From NCBI GenBank assembly GCA_900312665.1, contig ONZQ02000007.1, positions 575,156 to 639,155 on the forward strand: a stretch of 64,000 nt of DNA. The letters are read 5' to 3'. This DNA is from Cephalotrichum gorgonifer. Its lineage: Eukaryota > Ascomycota > Sordariomycetes > Microascales > Microascaceae. A model generated the notes under the pieces. That model was given only the letters and a program-made list of their open reading frames with translations, did no database searches and was not told the DNA's origin. A program made the position numbers and the translations under genes. Of this stretch, positions 1 through 13,422 are shown piece by piece (the first letter of the stretch is position 1; every line of letters begins with the position of its first letter).

Positions 1-2
1 CC

Positions 3-404
3 CTCTCCCCCGAGGCCGACCCGTCTCCCCTACCGGACTGGACCGCCCACCACCAGCAGCAGCAGGAGCAGGAGCAGGAGCAGCAAACCGTCTCCTCCCT
101 GGCTCAGGACCTCAACCTCTCCCGCACCGCCCACCGCGACCTCTTCGGCCGCGGCGCCGCCCCGGACGCCGACTTCCTCACGTTCGACCTATCCAAGGAG
201 TACTCCCGCAACGAGGTGCTCCGGCAGTCGGGCGAGCTGGCGCAGCCGCAGAGGCCGGTGCGCGCGGCGATCCAGGGAGGCGGGAAGCACAGCCTGAAGC
301 AGCTGGTGAACGCCGTGGCGGGGCAGAGGGAGGTGCTGGAGGAGGGGTTCGCGAAGGGGAAGGAGAAGAGGAGGGATGCCGGGGGGAGGTATGGGTGGCG
401 GTGA
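3..404 (+). CDS. PRCC-like nuclear protein, C-terminal part (5' end outside window)
   Basis: The reading frame is open from base 3 to a TGA and encodes the last 133 residues of a protein that starts left of the window. A Gln/Glu-rich run (residues about 18-28) is followed by a conserved-looking tail with KHSLKQLVNAV, then basic residues, ending KRRDAGGRYGWR. This KH-x-L...L...R...R-x-x-A-x-x-YGW/F pattern resembles the C-terminus of the PRCC family (proline-rich protein, MAD2B-interacting, linked in animals to splicing and the mitotic checkpoint). The match is from memory of the family pattern, not a search. The gene converges on the minus-strand gene ending at 732, leaving 327 bp for both 3' ends. 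No frame break is seen. Confidence 0.6.
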   Translation, partial: LSPEADPSPLPDWTAHHQQQQEQEQEQQTVSSLAQDLNLSRTAHRDLFGRGAAPDADFLTFDLSKEYSRNEVLRQSGELAQPQRPVRAAIQGGGKHSLKQLVNAVAGQREVLEEGFAKGKEKRRDAGGRYGWR

Positions 405-731
405 AAAGCGCCTTCTCCGCCTTTTGTTTTTCTCTCTCCGTCTTCCCTCTTTTTCGGGGTGGAGGGTGAGGAATTCGGGAGGGATTCACTTTCGTCGTTT
501 TATTTTACGGAAAAAAAGCGGGCAAGTACATATTGGTTTTGTTATGGGTATGCATTATTTCACTGGGAAACTATAAGACTCTTTCAACGCCAAAAAGATG
601 CTCTAATAAGACATAATTCTCCACAAGAAACGTTAACCGTAACGCAGAGTGCTCCCTTCTCTTCCTCCAAAAAGGAAAAAAAAGGAAACGTGAAAGTAAC
701 TGTGCACTGAGATGCTTCAGGGCCCAGGTCC
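405..731. other. Intergenic, convergent 3' ends
   Basis: This AT-richer stretch lies between two converging genes and presumably holds both 3' UTRs. I see A-runs and T-runs but no further gene. Confidence 0.5.
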
Positions 732-2334
732 TCAACACGTCTCCACCGCGGCGGTCCTAACCCCGAATCCGGCGTCCGAAAACAGGAACCCCCACTCCCC
801 TCTCGTGATGGGCGAGATGTCCTCGTATGCCCTAGGCGTCACAGGGCCCGGCTTGGCCGAGAGTCGTGAGGCGCGGGAGCCGGGGCGGGAGCCGGGGCGG
901 GAACCGGAGTCGGGAGGGACGTGCTTCAGGTCCGGCTTGGGCTTGGGTACGAGGACCTGGTCTATCGAGAGTGCCCAGACATTCCTCTGCCGCTCGGGTC
1001 GCGCCGTTAACTCCTCGTCCTCATCCTCCTCATCCTCCCCCCCTTCCTCCCGTGGAATTTTTGGTGTCTTGCGCGTCTCGAACGTCGTCTGGAGACGGAG
1101 GGGCGCGGCCTTGAGTATTGGCGTGAGGGTCTCGATGGGGCTAGAAGGGAAGATGAGCACGGGGTTCTCGTGCGCGTCGAGGTGAATCACGTCGTCGAGG
1201 GCGTCGTCGTACTCGATCCGGACGTGCTGGGGAGGGGCCACCATCCCGTCGATGGCGCCGGCCCCGTCCGGCCCCCCGTACGCGCGCCTGTACATCCTGT
1301 CTACCTCCGCCATCGCCGTCTCGCTGACGCCAAGCCAGTCGTATGACCGCAGGACGTCGGAGCGCGAGACCTTCCTGCCGCCCGACGCGAGGAAGAGTCG
1401 GCGGAGCTCGTCGACCGCGTCCTCGAGGCGGTGGGGTAGGCGGCTGCGGGAGTAGGATGAGAGGGCGGCCTTGAAGGTATACAGGCGGTCGAGGGAGTAC
1501 AGGGACAAACCCTCAGAGGAGAAGAGGATGTCGTTCTGGAGGAGGGAGCGGCGGATTATGCCCTCGGGGAGGGAGTAGGATGAGGCATGGACGGGCGCTG
1601 GTAGCCAGTCGGTTCTGCTAGCTGTTAGGATGGACTGCCAGGCAAATGGAGAGGGGATCGAGAAAAGGGGGGGGGGGGTGGGGGGGGGTTGAAAGGGAGG
1701 AACATGATTACCCTAGTCGGAACCTCCTCCTCGCCTTGTCTAGAACTGCCCGAACCGTCTGCTCCTCCTTGGGGCATAGCACATCCCCGTACACGAGACG
1801 GATGCCGTTCGGGCCGGGCGACATGGGCGCCGTGTCGGCGGCGGAGGACACGGTGCAGGGCGTCAGGGGCGGGACTGACATGGGCGTGGCGGGGGTCATG
1901 GGGGTGCAGGGCCAGCTGGGCTTGCTCCAGGTTCCAGAGGACAGGGCCTCGGAGCCCATGGACCAGGTCGGCGACGTGGCGTTGCTACGGGGGGTGGAGC
2001 ACCCGTCGCTGGGCGTGGAGAGCGACAGGGACGTCAGGATGGGGTGCAGCCGCTGCCTTAGGCTCGCGGCGAAGCCGAGCCTCGGACCGGCGACGGGGGA
2101 CATGGTTGGGGACGCCGGCGGGTGGTAGGCGGTGGGGTCAAAGGTGGAGGGGGCGACGGCGGGGGTCTGGTAGTCGCGGCGGACGGCGATGAGGGGGACG
2201 TGGAGGGACTTGCGGGTGAGGCGGCGGGAAGCGTACTCGAGGGCGTCGTTGAGGTGGGAGGGGAGGTTGTGGGTATCTAGGATCGAAGTCCCGGCCTCGA
2301 GGGGCGCTGAGATGGAGTTCTTCTGGAGAGACAT
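732..2334 (-). CDS. Conserved-looking fungal protein of unknown function, 502 aa
   Basis: Two exons, 2334-1712 and 1617-732, are joined across a 94-bp intron with donor GTAATC and phase 2. The acceptor is ambiguous: TAG before 1617 or CAG three bases further on, a NAGNAG site that adds or drops one residue. The N-terminal half is Ser/Thr/Pro-rich (SPxx and TPxx repeats, about residues 60-170). The part spanning the intron is ordered-looking, with alternating charged and hydrophobic helices (DKARRRFRLG before the junction; EGIIRRSLLQNDILFSSEGL after it). The C-terminus has an acidic tract (EEGGEDEEDEDEE) and an RPGSRPGSR repeat. No catalytic motif, signal peptide or membrane segment is visible. 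Product family not recognised; the clean splice and long frames support a real gene. Confidence 0.75.
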
Positions 2335-4994
2335 GTTTGGTGTGTTTGGGAGGGAGTTACTTGGTGGAAGAAGGGAGTAAACACAGGTGGGAAGAGACGG
2401 GCTCCCGGCGGCTCGAGAGTGTTAAAGATAGGAGGTCGGAGAGTGACGGAAAGGAGAGTCAAGAAGTGCTGCATAGACGTGCAAGTGAATGCCTCTATTG
2501 CAGGTGATGATCTCGGCGACAGGATAGCTCGAGAGGATCTTTTTGTCCTTGGATGCTTAGGAACGGGGAGGACCCTGAGAAGATGGGAACCCAGCAGGAC
2601 TTATACGGAATGGAAGAGTAAGAGTAGAATAAAAGCGGAGACGCTTCAGCTGGGAGGAAGCGAGAACATTACCGCCTTGGGCCACCGGCGGCGAGACCCA
2701 GGGGGAAGGGTGAGAGAAAAACATGAAACGGGACAGGGGTGTTCGATTCGGTTTGGGAAACAACCCTAATCCAGGGTCCAGGCCCTCGAATGGGATCGTT
2801 TCACACTTCCTCCCCGCAGCCTACCAGAAGCTGAAGCTGAAGAGAACCCAGGAACCCTTGTTGACCAGGACATTCCAGACGTGGCGACGCGTGCCGTGTG
2901 GGACAATTGGGAAGGGGAGAAGGGCCCCACACTGCTCAAGATTCCTTCTGCCATGCTGTTAGCCGCTGGGAGGCAGTCGGGGAGCCTATCAGGTTGCTCG
3001 GGGTGGGTGTGATGTGATGATGAGGACCGTTCTCATGCAGAGTGCAGAGGAGGCTTGTCCCCAGAAGGACTGGGGCAGGCGCGGGCCACGAGCACCCGGA
3101 GCTGTGGGGCGTGAAATGTGACGAGGGTTCCGCGCTTAAAAAGGTGCAGGAGCCATAGAGACGAGAGCGCCGATAAGTGGGGCGCCAGAATGCAGTAGTA
3201 CAAGAGACTTGACAAGTCAGGGCTCACGGGCGGTGACCAATGGCGGGAGGGTAGGTGGAGAATTGGGTATTTGAGTATGGCGGCTGAGCCAATCAGGTGC
3301 GTTCTTCCCCGCAACCCTGGGATGGTGGCGTTCCAAAATAGAAAAGGATGCTTAGCGCCTGGATCATCTTTGACTTCACAGCTCACCTTTTTTCAATGCC
3401 TATCTTGAACCCTTCACTCCTGTCGTTCATGCGCGGGGCTTGCGGTTCTGAGGATGGATCACTGGTACAATTTTGCGTTGAATATTCCACACCTTGTACA
3501 TAATTTCAGATGAATGTTACAAACATGGGATGGGGCTTTGGTACCGGGATCGATGCTCCCTCGGCGCGCGGGCATCGTGTGCGTGTGGGATGTCCAAGCA
3601 ATGCAAGTAATACATAGTACCACCCATCCTCTTCGTCTCTATCTCCATCTCTATTTCCGATCCGAAGCATGGGACGCCCAAACCCAGTGCCCCCACCTCG
3701 AAACCACCCCAGTCTTCCCGTACATACCTGTACTACTCCGTATACTCCCCAGGAATTCCAGGCGCCCATACGAGGGGCAGGGATACCCGACCGAGAGTCC
3801 GCGGATTTTGTCCCTGAGCATGTCCACGAACAAAAAGAGGCGGTCGTAATATTGATTCCCCTCACTCGTGGTAAAATGAGCTAACCCCGAAACGCCCGGC
3901 CCATCAGCGAAGCACCAGCCAGTCGGACAATTCCCTTCAGCGCCCCATCACCGCCCAATCACCGCGACTAATACCTTACAAGTCTCAGCGCTTACAAGTA
4001 GTATGATGGCCGCCCAGGCGGCCGGGACGGACTGATTGATGTCCATTCCCAAGCCGTCGGTAATACTAGTGTTTCAAAACCCAAAATAACGATAATAACA
4101 ATAATAATAATAATAATACACGAGAATAGAAACAGCTCTCACTTTCTCACGCCGTCACACCTAGCCCGCGATCCGCGATGAAACATCTATTTTTACCATG
4201 GCATACCATCTCACCCTCTTCTTTCCTTCTGAATCCGAGATCTACTCCACTGTACCACTATCCATCCTGCGACCTGATACCGTACCTGCATATTCCCCTT
4301 CCATGCCCAAAATAAACATCTTCCATGTTCAAGTGATGACGAGCCTGTTGGAAGGTTGCCGGGCGTCATTACGGGGGTGGAGGACGGCGCTTGGGACACT
4401 CAGGCATCATCAGCAAACGAAGCTGGGGAACACGTCAGACCTGGAGATGGCGTCACGGGAGAAGAAGAAAAAAAAACCGAAAATATAGGGAATATATTGA
4501 ATGGTCCCAATCTCGCTCAGCAGCCCTTGCCGGCCCATCTAACCGAGTTTCCCCCGTCCTTAACTCCAATACCCTTTCGAAAGAAAGCTTAATACCAAAG
4601 GGAATAACAAAACCAAAGGAAAAAGGGTTAAAGTGAATATGAAGAAAAAAAATAGACAGTGTAGAGCATCTAGCCCACTCTCCCTCAAAAAGACAAGGCA
4701 AAAAAAGTACCACCTCGTCCACATCCGACCCTCGCCCATCCCTAGTAATCTCATATCCTTTTCCTGCTTTTACCACCTCGTTGGCTCATGACCTAACCAA
4801 ACGCCGTTCGTCCTAGACGCCTGTATCCACCTGTAAGAAAGACCAAGTATTGTGTCGTATCGTCTCGTCTCGTAAGCTCTCTAGTGTCGTCGTTAGGCCA
4901 AACCATTGATCGCCGCCCAAGCTCTCTCTTTGCGTTCCGCCTCCACCGTGGCTGCATGTTCGTGCGCCGCCATGACTACTCTTCCTTCCATATC
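2335..4994. promoter_or_regulatory. 2.7-kb intergenic: promoter of the 502-aa gene plus 3' flank of the protease gene
   Basis: No open frame here looks like protein. Near 3231-3297 there are CCAAT sequences (GACCAATGG and GAGCCAATCAGG), with another CCCAATCA near 3955, possible sites for the HAP/CBF complex. A TACTCCGTA motif lies at 3734-3742 and an (AAT)n tract at 4100-4118. The side near 4995 is T/A-run-rich and probably holds the protease 3' UTR. Confidence 0.5.
4100..4118. repeat. (AAT)n microsatellite
   Basis: About six uninterrupted AAT units preceded by imperfect ATAACAATAA copies, in intergenic DNA. Confidence 0.85.
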
Positions 4995-7900
4995 CTACTG
5001 CAGCTCCGCGTCCGCCAGCGAATCAAATGTTTCGAGGTCCGCCGACGACCCACAGGAGTTATCCCACTCTAGACCGAGAGAAGAAGTCTAGTTAGCTAAC
5101 AGAACCACCTGGGATATCATCTCAGACACTGTGACATACCGGATCCGTCGTCCTCGATCTCGTCCACAGTCATTCGCTTCAAAGTCTCCAGAACAGCTGT
5201 ACACGCAAGCGCCGTTAGTATTTGACATCCGCCGGAAAATCAAGAGAGGATGGAAATAAAACAGGGGGGGACCTACTGTTACTGAGCTGGGCGAATTGCT
5301 GGTCCGGCCCCGCCTCCTCAGGCTCCAGGTTGAAGTACGCCGATGTCTTCGCCACCACCCGCTGTAGGGGGACGACAATATCTCGAGCCACCTGCATCCT
5401 ATCTTGCATGAAGTGGTCTCGGAGGTACATTAGGCAGTTGAGGCCCAGGTCCCGGGCCGTCGACACGAGAATCTCCTTTCTCCGCTCTCCGCCGCTCTCC
5501 TCACCGAAAACGGGCGTCGTGCCGTGGTCAAAAATGTGTCTCTGGAGGAACTCTTCCGTGCCGAGCCGCACCTCTCCTTCATAATAAGCCAGTAGATGGG
5601 GGGCCCACTTGGCGATCTGCGCTGTCATGTGGAAGAAGATAGACCACGCCGCCACCACAGAGCCCGGTGCTGGTACGCTGTACACGTTCGAGAAGAAGTC
5701 AAGAAACGCCGCACCTTCCGAGTTGTTGAGCTGCACACACTGCGTCGTGACATGTACTAGCATGCGCAGGATGTGTTCCTCCTCCAGACTCGATTTGCAG
5801 TACACCGCTGCCGCACGGAGATAGGGCGTGTTGTAGTGGCTCTGGGTCATCTGCCCTAGAATATTCAGCCGAAGCGTGTTGTATATCTTGGCATCCATCT
5901 GAGGGGTCGCTTTTACGAGGCGCCCGAGGATGCTGGCCGTAGCCACCGGTGCCTGGTTGATCTCCAGCAATTTATAAACAAAGGTGCTGGTGACCGGCGT
6001 GGACTGCCACTCCTGGTGTATCGTGAACACCTCCGACGAGGTCCACTGCAGCGACGTCTCTCCGCTGACATACATTTGCAGCCGCGTATCGGATCTCTCC
6101 GTGATGTTTTCCCCCTTCAGTGGGTGATGCAGCATTCCCATCAAGTGGTCTGCGAGAGAGATGATTGCGTCGTAGCTCGGTGGCCGGTTATGCGCACGTC
6201 GTAAGACATTAGCTAGCATGCGCTGGAAGCAGGGTTCCAGGTCGAGGGACACGTCGGCTTGGATGATCTTCAGAAGCCCGGCTAGTAGCTCGCTGTCGAG
6301 CAGGACCGCGGACTCGAGCCCCCCAATTTGCGCAAATCGAAGCATCGTTCCAAACACCTCACTCCACGATCGGAGCGCCGACTGGAACGAGGCGAAGAGG
6401 TTGTCGAAGATCGGCTGCACCTGGACCACAGCGACGTCGCGCGAGTATAGCCAACCCTCTACCTCGTCATCGTCCAATGCCGTTTCCACCGTCCCGTACT
6501 TCACGGGGAGGTCCTTCTTGATCTTGGTGAGTGCTGTTATCAACAGATCCCCCGACTCGGACCTGACCAGCTGCTCCGGATTTCGCTGTACGAGAGCTTT
6601 GAACGCGTCCGGGCGGTCACGGAAGTACCTGAAAAAGGATAGTGCACACCCCGCACATTGGAACAATGCCCGACTAAGCATATCGTTGTACTCGACGAAA
6701 TCGGGGACGTCCTTCGTTCTGCTGACGACCTGGTCCAGATGGCCGAGGGCCACAGCCATTGCCAGTCTCTCCGCTTTGTAGTCCAACGAGCAGCGCCTGC
6801 CATTTTGCTCCATATAGTGCTCGAACACCTTACCGACAAAGGATGCGTGGCCTGGATCAAAAAGGCAGTGCCGGCGCAGAATGTACAGGTTTTCCGTCCT
6901 GATATGCTCCAGAATATCCTGGGGGACGGGCGCTTTCGCCGGCACGGAAATGTCCTTCGCTACTGGCTGTAGGGTGCTAGAGCGTTGATAGAATAACATG
7001 TAAGCACTGTAATTCTTGTCATAGACGACGCCGTTACTGTCGTAGCGGAAGTCCGGCCCTCCAAAGGTTGAGCTCTCCATCGTTTCTGGGTCCCACGGGC
7101 TGACCAGGTCGTCATTGAACTCGACCCAACGCTCCTTGTCGCCCCAGGATGGTCGCTCTCGGATATAGGAGTAGTAGTGGCCTGATTCGGCGGTTCCGGA
7201 GTGGACGAGAATTCCCACCAGTTCGAAAACGTCTTCCGGGCCCGGCTCGTCCGGGTTCGTTACGTGCTCAATTGTGTACGGCCTCATATCGATCTTAGTC
7301 GGGAAGGAGAAGTAGTCGTTGATTTTGCTGCGCTGCATCGTCCTCAGGTTAAAGTCAAAACGCTTCAAGTGGAAGATCAGATTGTCTGGGATATCCTTCA
7401 GGCACGCGCTGTTACCCAGCATTAGCTAAGACCATGATCCAGTAGATTATAGGAGGTATATACCGTTTCACGGCATCAACATGCTTGTCGCAAGTCGAGC
7501 ACTTATACTTGTTGTCTACAATGGCAAGGTCAGCGCGGGATATAGCAAACGCCTGCAGCGTGGGCGGGGGATAGGCTCACCTCCTTCCATGATCTCCCCA
7601 CCGACATACGCTTGTAGACTATCCTGCAGGGTGCCCTTCCCCTTGATGTCACATTGGATTGCCGAGAACGGCTCTAGCCTCTCCGAGACGTGCTCGCACT
7701 CATTCGACTTCACCTGCTGAACGAGCTGGCCACCGTAAAACGAGCGAAGGGTTTTCCTCTCATCTACGCCCAATAGTTGGGCCTCCCAGCGATCAAAGAG
7801 GAGGTTGTAGAACTCATCCACGTCCATCTGATTGTGGACGTCAATCAGGGTATCGTCGTACGTTTTGATAGAGCCAGCCACAAGACCGGGGTCGACAAAA

Positions 7901-10900
7901 CGACGGATGCTTTCCTGCATGAAGGAGAAGAGCTTCTGAGTTTGGAAAAGAAGTTTCTGATCAAGGCCGTCCTGGACGTTGGCGCCCAAAATGAAGCGAC
8001 GGAAATCAACATTCATGAATAGTTGGGTGAAAAGAGAGTTCAAGTAGCAGGTGTTGGACAGGTTTCGCATTCCGACATAACCGCAAGGAGCACGGATAGC
8101 CTTGGAGCGTTCGAATATCATGGGGAGCTCATAGTCGTAAGGTTCTAGCTAGTGAGTTAGCATCGCGCCGGAATTTAGAATATGGCCTGCAAGCGCCATA
8201 GGACCCGCAAGAGCAAGCATACCCTCATCATCCCTATCGAAGGGCACCAGCTTCCTAAGATCCTCAAGCAGCCAGCGAAATTGCTCTTCGTCTCCTTTGA
8301 CAAGCTCGAAGATTACCTGATACAGCTTGTCTCGTCCATGCCGGTTTAACAGCACTTTTGGGACGGGCTGGTGCGGCTCTTGGACGACGGGAAATAGATA
8401 TCTCCAGAAGAGATCTTTTGCGGTGCCACTACGAGCCATGGGTTAGCCCTCAGTCGACTATGGGGATGGATGCACACTCTCTGTGAGCTACAAACCTCCT
8501 GAACACCTGCTTTTCCGGGTCTACGATTGAGTTGTCGAGATTGACACAGCAGTGTAAAAGGGTAATCAGACCGCCAACCACGTGGTCATTCGGGTCCGAG
8601 TCCCCAATGTCCTAATCCAGGTCGAAAGTTAGTATCGACCACGGCATTACATACGAAGACTAGCCGCTTTGAGCGGGAAGGGCTTACCTCAGTTGAGTTC
8701 AGCCCGAGCAACAGGTCCGCGCATTGTTCGGCGAGCTGCGGCAGGTCAAGAACCGGGCTCAATTTTGGCAAGAGCTTGAATATGAGGGACTGGATCAGCT
8801 CAAAGCCCTGTGTGCAGGATTCCGGGCGCTGAGCGAGCTGTGGCAAAATGGCGAACATGTACGGCCAGAGAAACTCCGCAACCTCAACGTTCAGGCGACT
8901 ACGTCCGTACCGGCGTTAGCAAATGATGTAGGGAAGTCATGGGGTGGGTGGGTGGACATACTGCTCTTTTGCACAAGCATCCGTAATGATATTGACAATC
9001 TTATGCCTCAACGCTTGCCTGGGGTCGAGAAGCAGATTTTGCGTCACGGAGCCGAACGCATCGGATTCGGTTACTTCTCCCCAAAAGCTGGGGACCACAA
9101 TACACAATAGCCATATAACCGTATATGTGGCACATATTAGGCGCTGTGAATACCCATCTTCCGTGGCCGATGCGGTGGCGGTGAGAATATCCAGGAGTCG
9201 ATGCAAGGGAGGAGTCTTCCCGGGCCAATTTGTCATTTGGCCTGAGAGCGACGTTTGCCAGGCTAGGGACAGGGAATGTTAGTTATGAAATGGTGATACG
9301 TGAGGCCCAGGGGGCTGTCAAGATGACATACCGATAAGATGATCTACCAGACTGCTCATGAGCTGTAGGCTTAACTGTGACTTCAGGTGACCAGCCGGAC
9401 ATCGGTCAATGACACCCGCGTCCCCGACTGCGGCGAGCGCGAGAGTGATGGCTCTCTCCATAGCGACCTTGTAAGCATCAGGTCGGGAGGCGCCGTCGAC
9501 GTTGGCGGCGCCACGTTGACGCTGGGCACCGTCCGTATACTCCCCAAGCGCGTGGATGGCATACAGACACTTGAAAGGTTGGCCGAGAGGAAAGACTTCG
9601 AGGTACGATGTGGAGCTCGAGTCTAGCTTCTCCAGGATATGGCTGTCGGCCGGTAGCCTGATCAGGAACTGATAAATCTGCAAGGACAGGTTTCGCGGTT
9701 AGCGCACTCGAGATTCGTACTTAGGTCAGCGGATACCATCAACTTACCTCCTGGGCAAGCTTCTCTTCCATGCTCAGATAGCCCCATAGCTCTGCGAAGT
9801 GGCTGAGGACCTCAATTTCAAGAGGCGAGGCCCCCGGTCTTATCCGTGGCGATGGTAGAGTACCATCTGCTTCACGTCTCACTAGAATTAGGCCATCATG
9901 GATCCGCAGGTCTTCCAGAGATTTAGAAATCTCCGTCTCGCTTGGAAGAAAAACCTGGCCTTTGTAGTAGATGCGATAGTTTTCGAATCCCGTGGCTTCC
10001 TTGATGCTCCTCAGAAGAGCTGCAGCTGTATTCTGCCGGCCAATATTGAGCGGTCGGACGTCGGACTGCTTGTCTCCATCAAAGGACTGAAACTTGAGCT
10101 CTGCTGACTCCCCGGCGACGGTAGTAGGTGAGGGTGGCATGAGAGGCCGGAGATCCGCTGCAGCGAAATGGGCCTTAGACTGATGTGCCAGGAGAAACCG
10201 TTGCAAGACGGCAAGAGAGCGTGTGAACACACGTTCTTGCTCTAATATCTGAGCTTCGGTCGCTACTATCACCATCGGCTCATCATCGCCACCCATACTG
10301 TCTTCGCCAGATGACGTGATCACTTTGGCCGCCACGCGTAGCTGCTCAAGACACCGGTTGACCAGGCCAAGGTGAACCTGTCGCGCGCGGTGGTGTGGAT
10401 AGTCCAAGATAGCCCTACTGTCAATGTAGATGTCCTTGACAAGGACGTCAGTCGCCGACTCCGCAACTTTCGGATCCGAGGTGGTCAGTATCATGCGCCA
10501 CAGTTCCTCGATGCCGCTTTTGCGGACATGGTCCTGGTTGTCGAGCGCAATGTCGTTGCCGTTCGCACGTAGGACGATACCCTCCTTCAGAAACCGCAGG
10601 GCACCAACGCAGAAGCAATCCGCAGGGAGGGTGGAGAAGTAGGTCGAGAGGCAAGTTGAAACAAATGAGTTCTCGAACCTAGTTTGCTTCGCAGCATCGA
10701 TCAAAACGTGCCATCCGGCAGTACAATCGTCCTGGGATATAGCGGCGGGTCCAACCATCAGATCCCACAATCTTCTTCCCAGCGCGTCCGTGATAGAGTC
10801 CGGCTCGTGATAGATAAGATTATAGATGAAATCCCGCCTGGGGAGGTTACTGTTCCCAGCCAAGACTAGAAGGCCACTTGTCGACCGGCTGACGGATACG

Positions 10901-13422
10901 GCATGGTCAAGTTCGTCAACCAGAAGTTGGGCGAAGTAATGATCCGTGGTTAACACCTTCAACTCTGTCGGAATGGCATGGCGGATGGAGATGAGGAGCC
11001 CTGAAAGACTTCCAAGAGTTGTGGGTGATCTCTCTGCAATGTCCTCAATGCAGCTGAGATACAAACTTCTCCGTCCTTCACGGTCAGGGCCGTGCTGGTG
11101 AAGGTCTCGAAGCTTCTGTGTGGCAAATGACTGAATCTCAGGATATGCAACCTGCGACTGCGCTGAATAGACAGAGGATTGCCTCAGCAACCTCAGACAC
11201 AATTCATAGGGGAGGTAATTTAAGAGTATTCGCTCTCCGGAACACTTAGTTGCGAGGTTTTTGAATACCTGTTCGCAAAGGTGGCGAACAGTGGCCGTGA
11301 GGAACAACTCCACCGGAAGGGTTTGTAGCTTCTCGCAAAGATATAGAAGTTGATCGTAGTCGTACAGATGAGCGATGTTTGCAGTCATCCGAGTTAGCGC
11401 GTCGGCAACTCGTCGGTCCTGACTGGACGTAATGGTCTGCCAAAGGAGGTCTGTCTGCTCCCTTTCGTAAAACTTGGTCACCAACAGAAAGCCGACAACG
11501 TTTCCGCTCTCTAGAGTGATCTCAGGGTGGCAGGTCGGCCCGAGAATATACTCAACCAACTTGGTGCGCTTCAGATAGTCGGCGAAATAGGCGAGGAAGG
11601 CACCGAGTTCGTCCTGAAGATCGCCATACCGCCTCCAGAACATGACGAGGTCGGTGCACATGTGACCGACGGCCCACACTCGAAGTTGCATTTGGCTCGA
11701 CATAATCAACTTCTCGAACATGTTAAATCTCCACTCCCACGCGATTGCTCCCGGAGCTAGGGAGGCAGGGAGGTCAGGGTGCTTGTGGTGATGGGCAGAG
11801 AGCAATTCGCCTGCCATCTGATGGTCGCCACGCAGGGCACACTGGAAGATGTCGGTAAGAGATAGGATCTGTCCGCTAGCACCATCTGTAGAGAGGTGGT
11901 TGACTGGCTTTTCGATGGCCCGAGAAAGTGCCTGGGTCACGAGGATAAAGAATCTATGTCCCTGGGCGAGGCGCTGTTTGTGATTCTCGATCATTTCTGG
12001 GGTCTGGGCCGGGAAATGCAGGCGCCTCTCGGTCTCCCAAATTATGTCGGACACCACCTGGCAAGCGGCGGCGGGGAGGTCGACAAGCCTTGGGTATTTC
12101 TCCGCCAGCTTTATCTGCACATCGACGAGCCTCACCAGGGCAGGTAAGGAACCTCCAGGCATGGTTTGAAATCGGTAGACCAGTTCGGAGGTGCCGTCCG
12201 GGCGGAGCCAGGTCCCCTGAGCCTCGCGGTTGTTCAATACCCGCGGCTCATCCCTACGCGTTAGGCCATGAAGTCCAGTAAGATAACCAGAGGACAAGGT
12301 CTCGGGTATTCGGCCGGAGTCCAGGGTGCTAGGGTCAGAGACAGTATCGGACAGTATCTGGCAGTCCAGGAGGACGAAGAGCGCCGTCAACCTCGCAAAG
12401 GTAAGATAGAACGCCGTGATTGGCTGGCGCGGTACCGTTCTCCCGAGGCCCCTGTTGCACGCCGCCCAGGTCAGCTCGGGGAAGGCTTGCCAAAATCCGA
12501 AGTTCTCCAAGCACGAGCGATATGTGCTGCGACAGCCCGCAGTCTCGGCCCACCGAATGAATTGGTCCATCCAAACTTGGAGACTCTCAAACAAGGTTTC
12601 CTCTGGCTGGGGCTCTGCAGGCGGACTAGTTAGTAACGAAGGGTAGAGGACCTCAATACACGCCGGGGATGAGTAGAGCGTACGGTTCGAGATGTAATGG
12701 ACCAGACGCGTCACCGTCTCCATCAGTGGCTCGCCGTCGTTGTAAGGGAAGTCCAGAGTCGGGTCCTGCAACGCGCTTCGGACTCCGGATATGATGGAGA
12801 CTTCAGGCTCGTCATCTCCTATGACAACATCGTCGTTGTCACCGGAGGCGTCAACAACCTCGATGTCAGGGCTTTCGCTATCAGAAAGAGCGGATACCGG
12901 ACTCGTGGGAATGGGTGAGGCCGTGGCCTGGTCCCCATTCGGAACCCTGGGACTTTTCATTTCGCACTCCGGATTCTCGACACTAAGCTTTACATCGTGG
13001 CCAGGACGGTCAAGACTACCGGCGGGCGCGGCGTCGTCAAGCTTCAGTGGTGTTGGAGAGGTAGGCGATGACGGGTTGATGTTACGGAGGTTGATCGTCA
13101 CACGACTAGAAGCGGGTTCGGCCAGGCACGCAGGATCGGCAGGTTGGCTTGGGTCTGGAGTTCGAGGGGTTGAAGGGTCGGTGTCCATCATCACGGAGGC
13201 ATTAGGCTGTGGGAGAGGATCCGTGTGGGTCGACGAGCCTGAAGGGTCGTCGGAGGGCGATTGTATCGTGTCGACGGAGAGACTCCTAGAACCTGAGAGA
13301 GAGGTTCGTCGCCGCTTCCGTGACGAGTCGTCGTCGTCGTCGAAAGGGTTTGGTCTAGTCGAGCAGGGCTCAGCTGACGCGGCGCGATCTCGAGATTCGG
13401 GGGATCTAGAAGCTTGGTCCAT
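4995..13422 (-). CDS. Giant ubiquitin-specific protease (USP34/USP9X-like), 2577 aa
   Basis: A cysteine deubiquitinase that would remove ubiquitin from proteins. Eleven exons keep phase: 13422-9748, 9677-9332, 9262-8962, 8898-8688, 8611-8496, 8428-8223, 8144-7581, 7515-7464, 7408-5277, 5196-5140, 5068-4995. Residues 1-190 are acidic and Ser/Pro-rich with a basic KRRRT patch; about 200-1600 is a long helical region without a recognised domain. The USP domain starts near residue 1620: Cys box GMRNLSNTCYLNSLF (nucleophile about C1651), zinc-type CSTCDKHV spanning exon 8, KDIPDNLIFHLKRFDF, His box ESGHYYSY (about H1901) and EFNDD (about N1922). All catalytic residues are present. The roughly 650-residue tail matches the position of the fungal domain DUF3517. 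The first ATG of the long exon is taken as start. The architecture is that of fungal orthologues of USP34/USP9X; the substrate is unknown. Confidence 0.93.
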
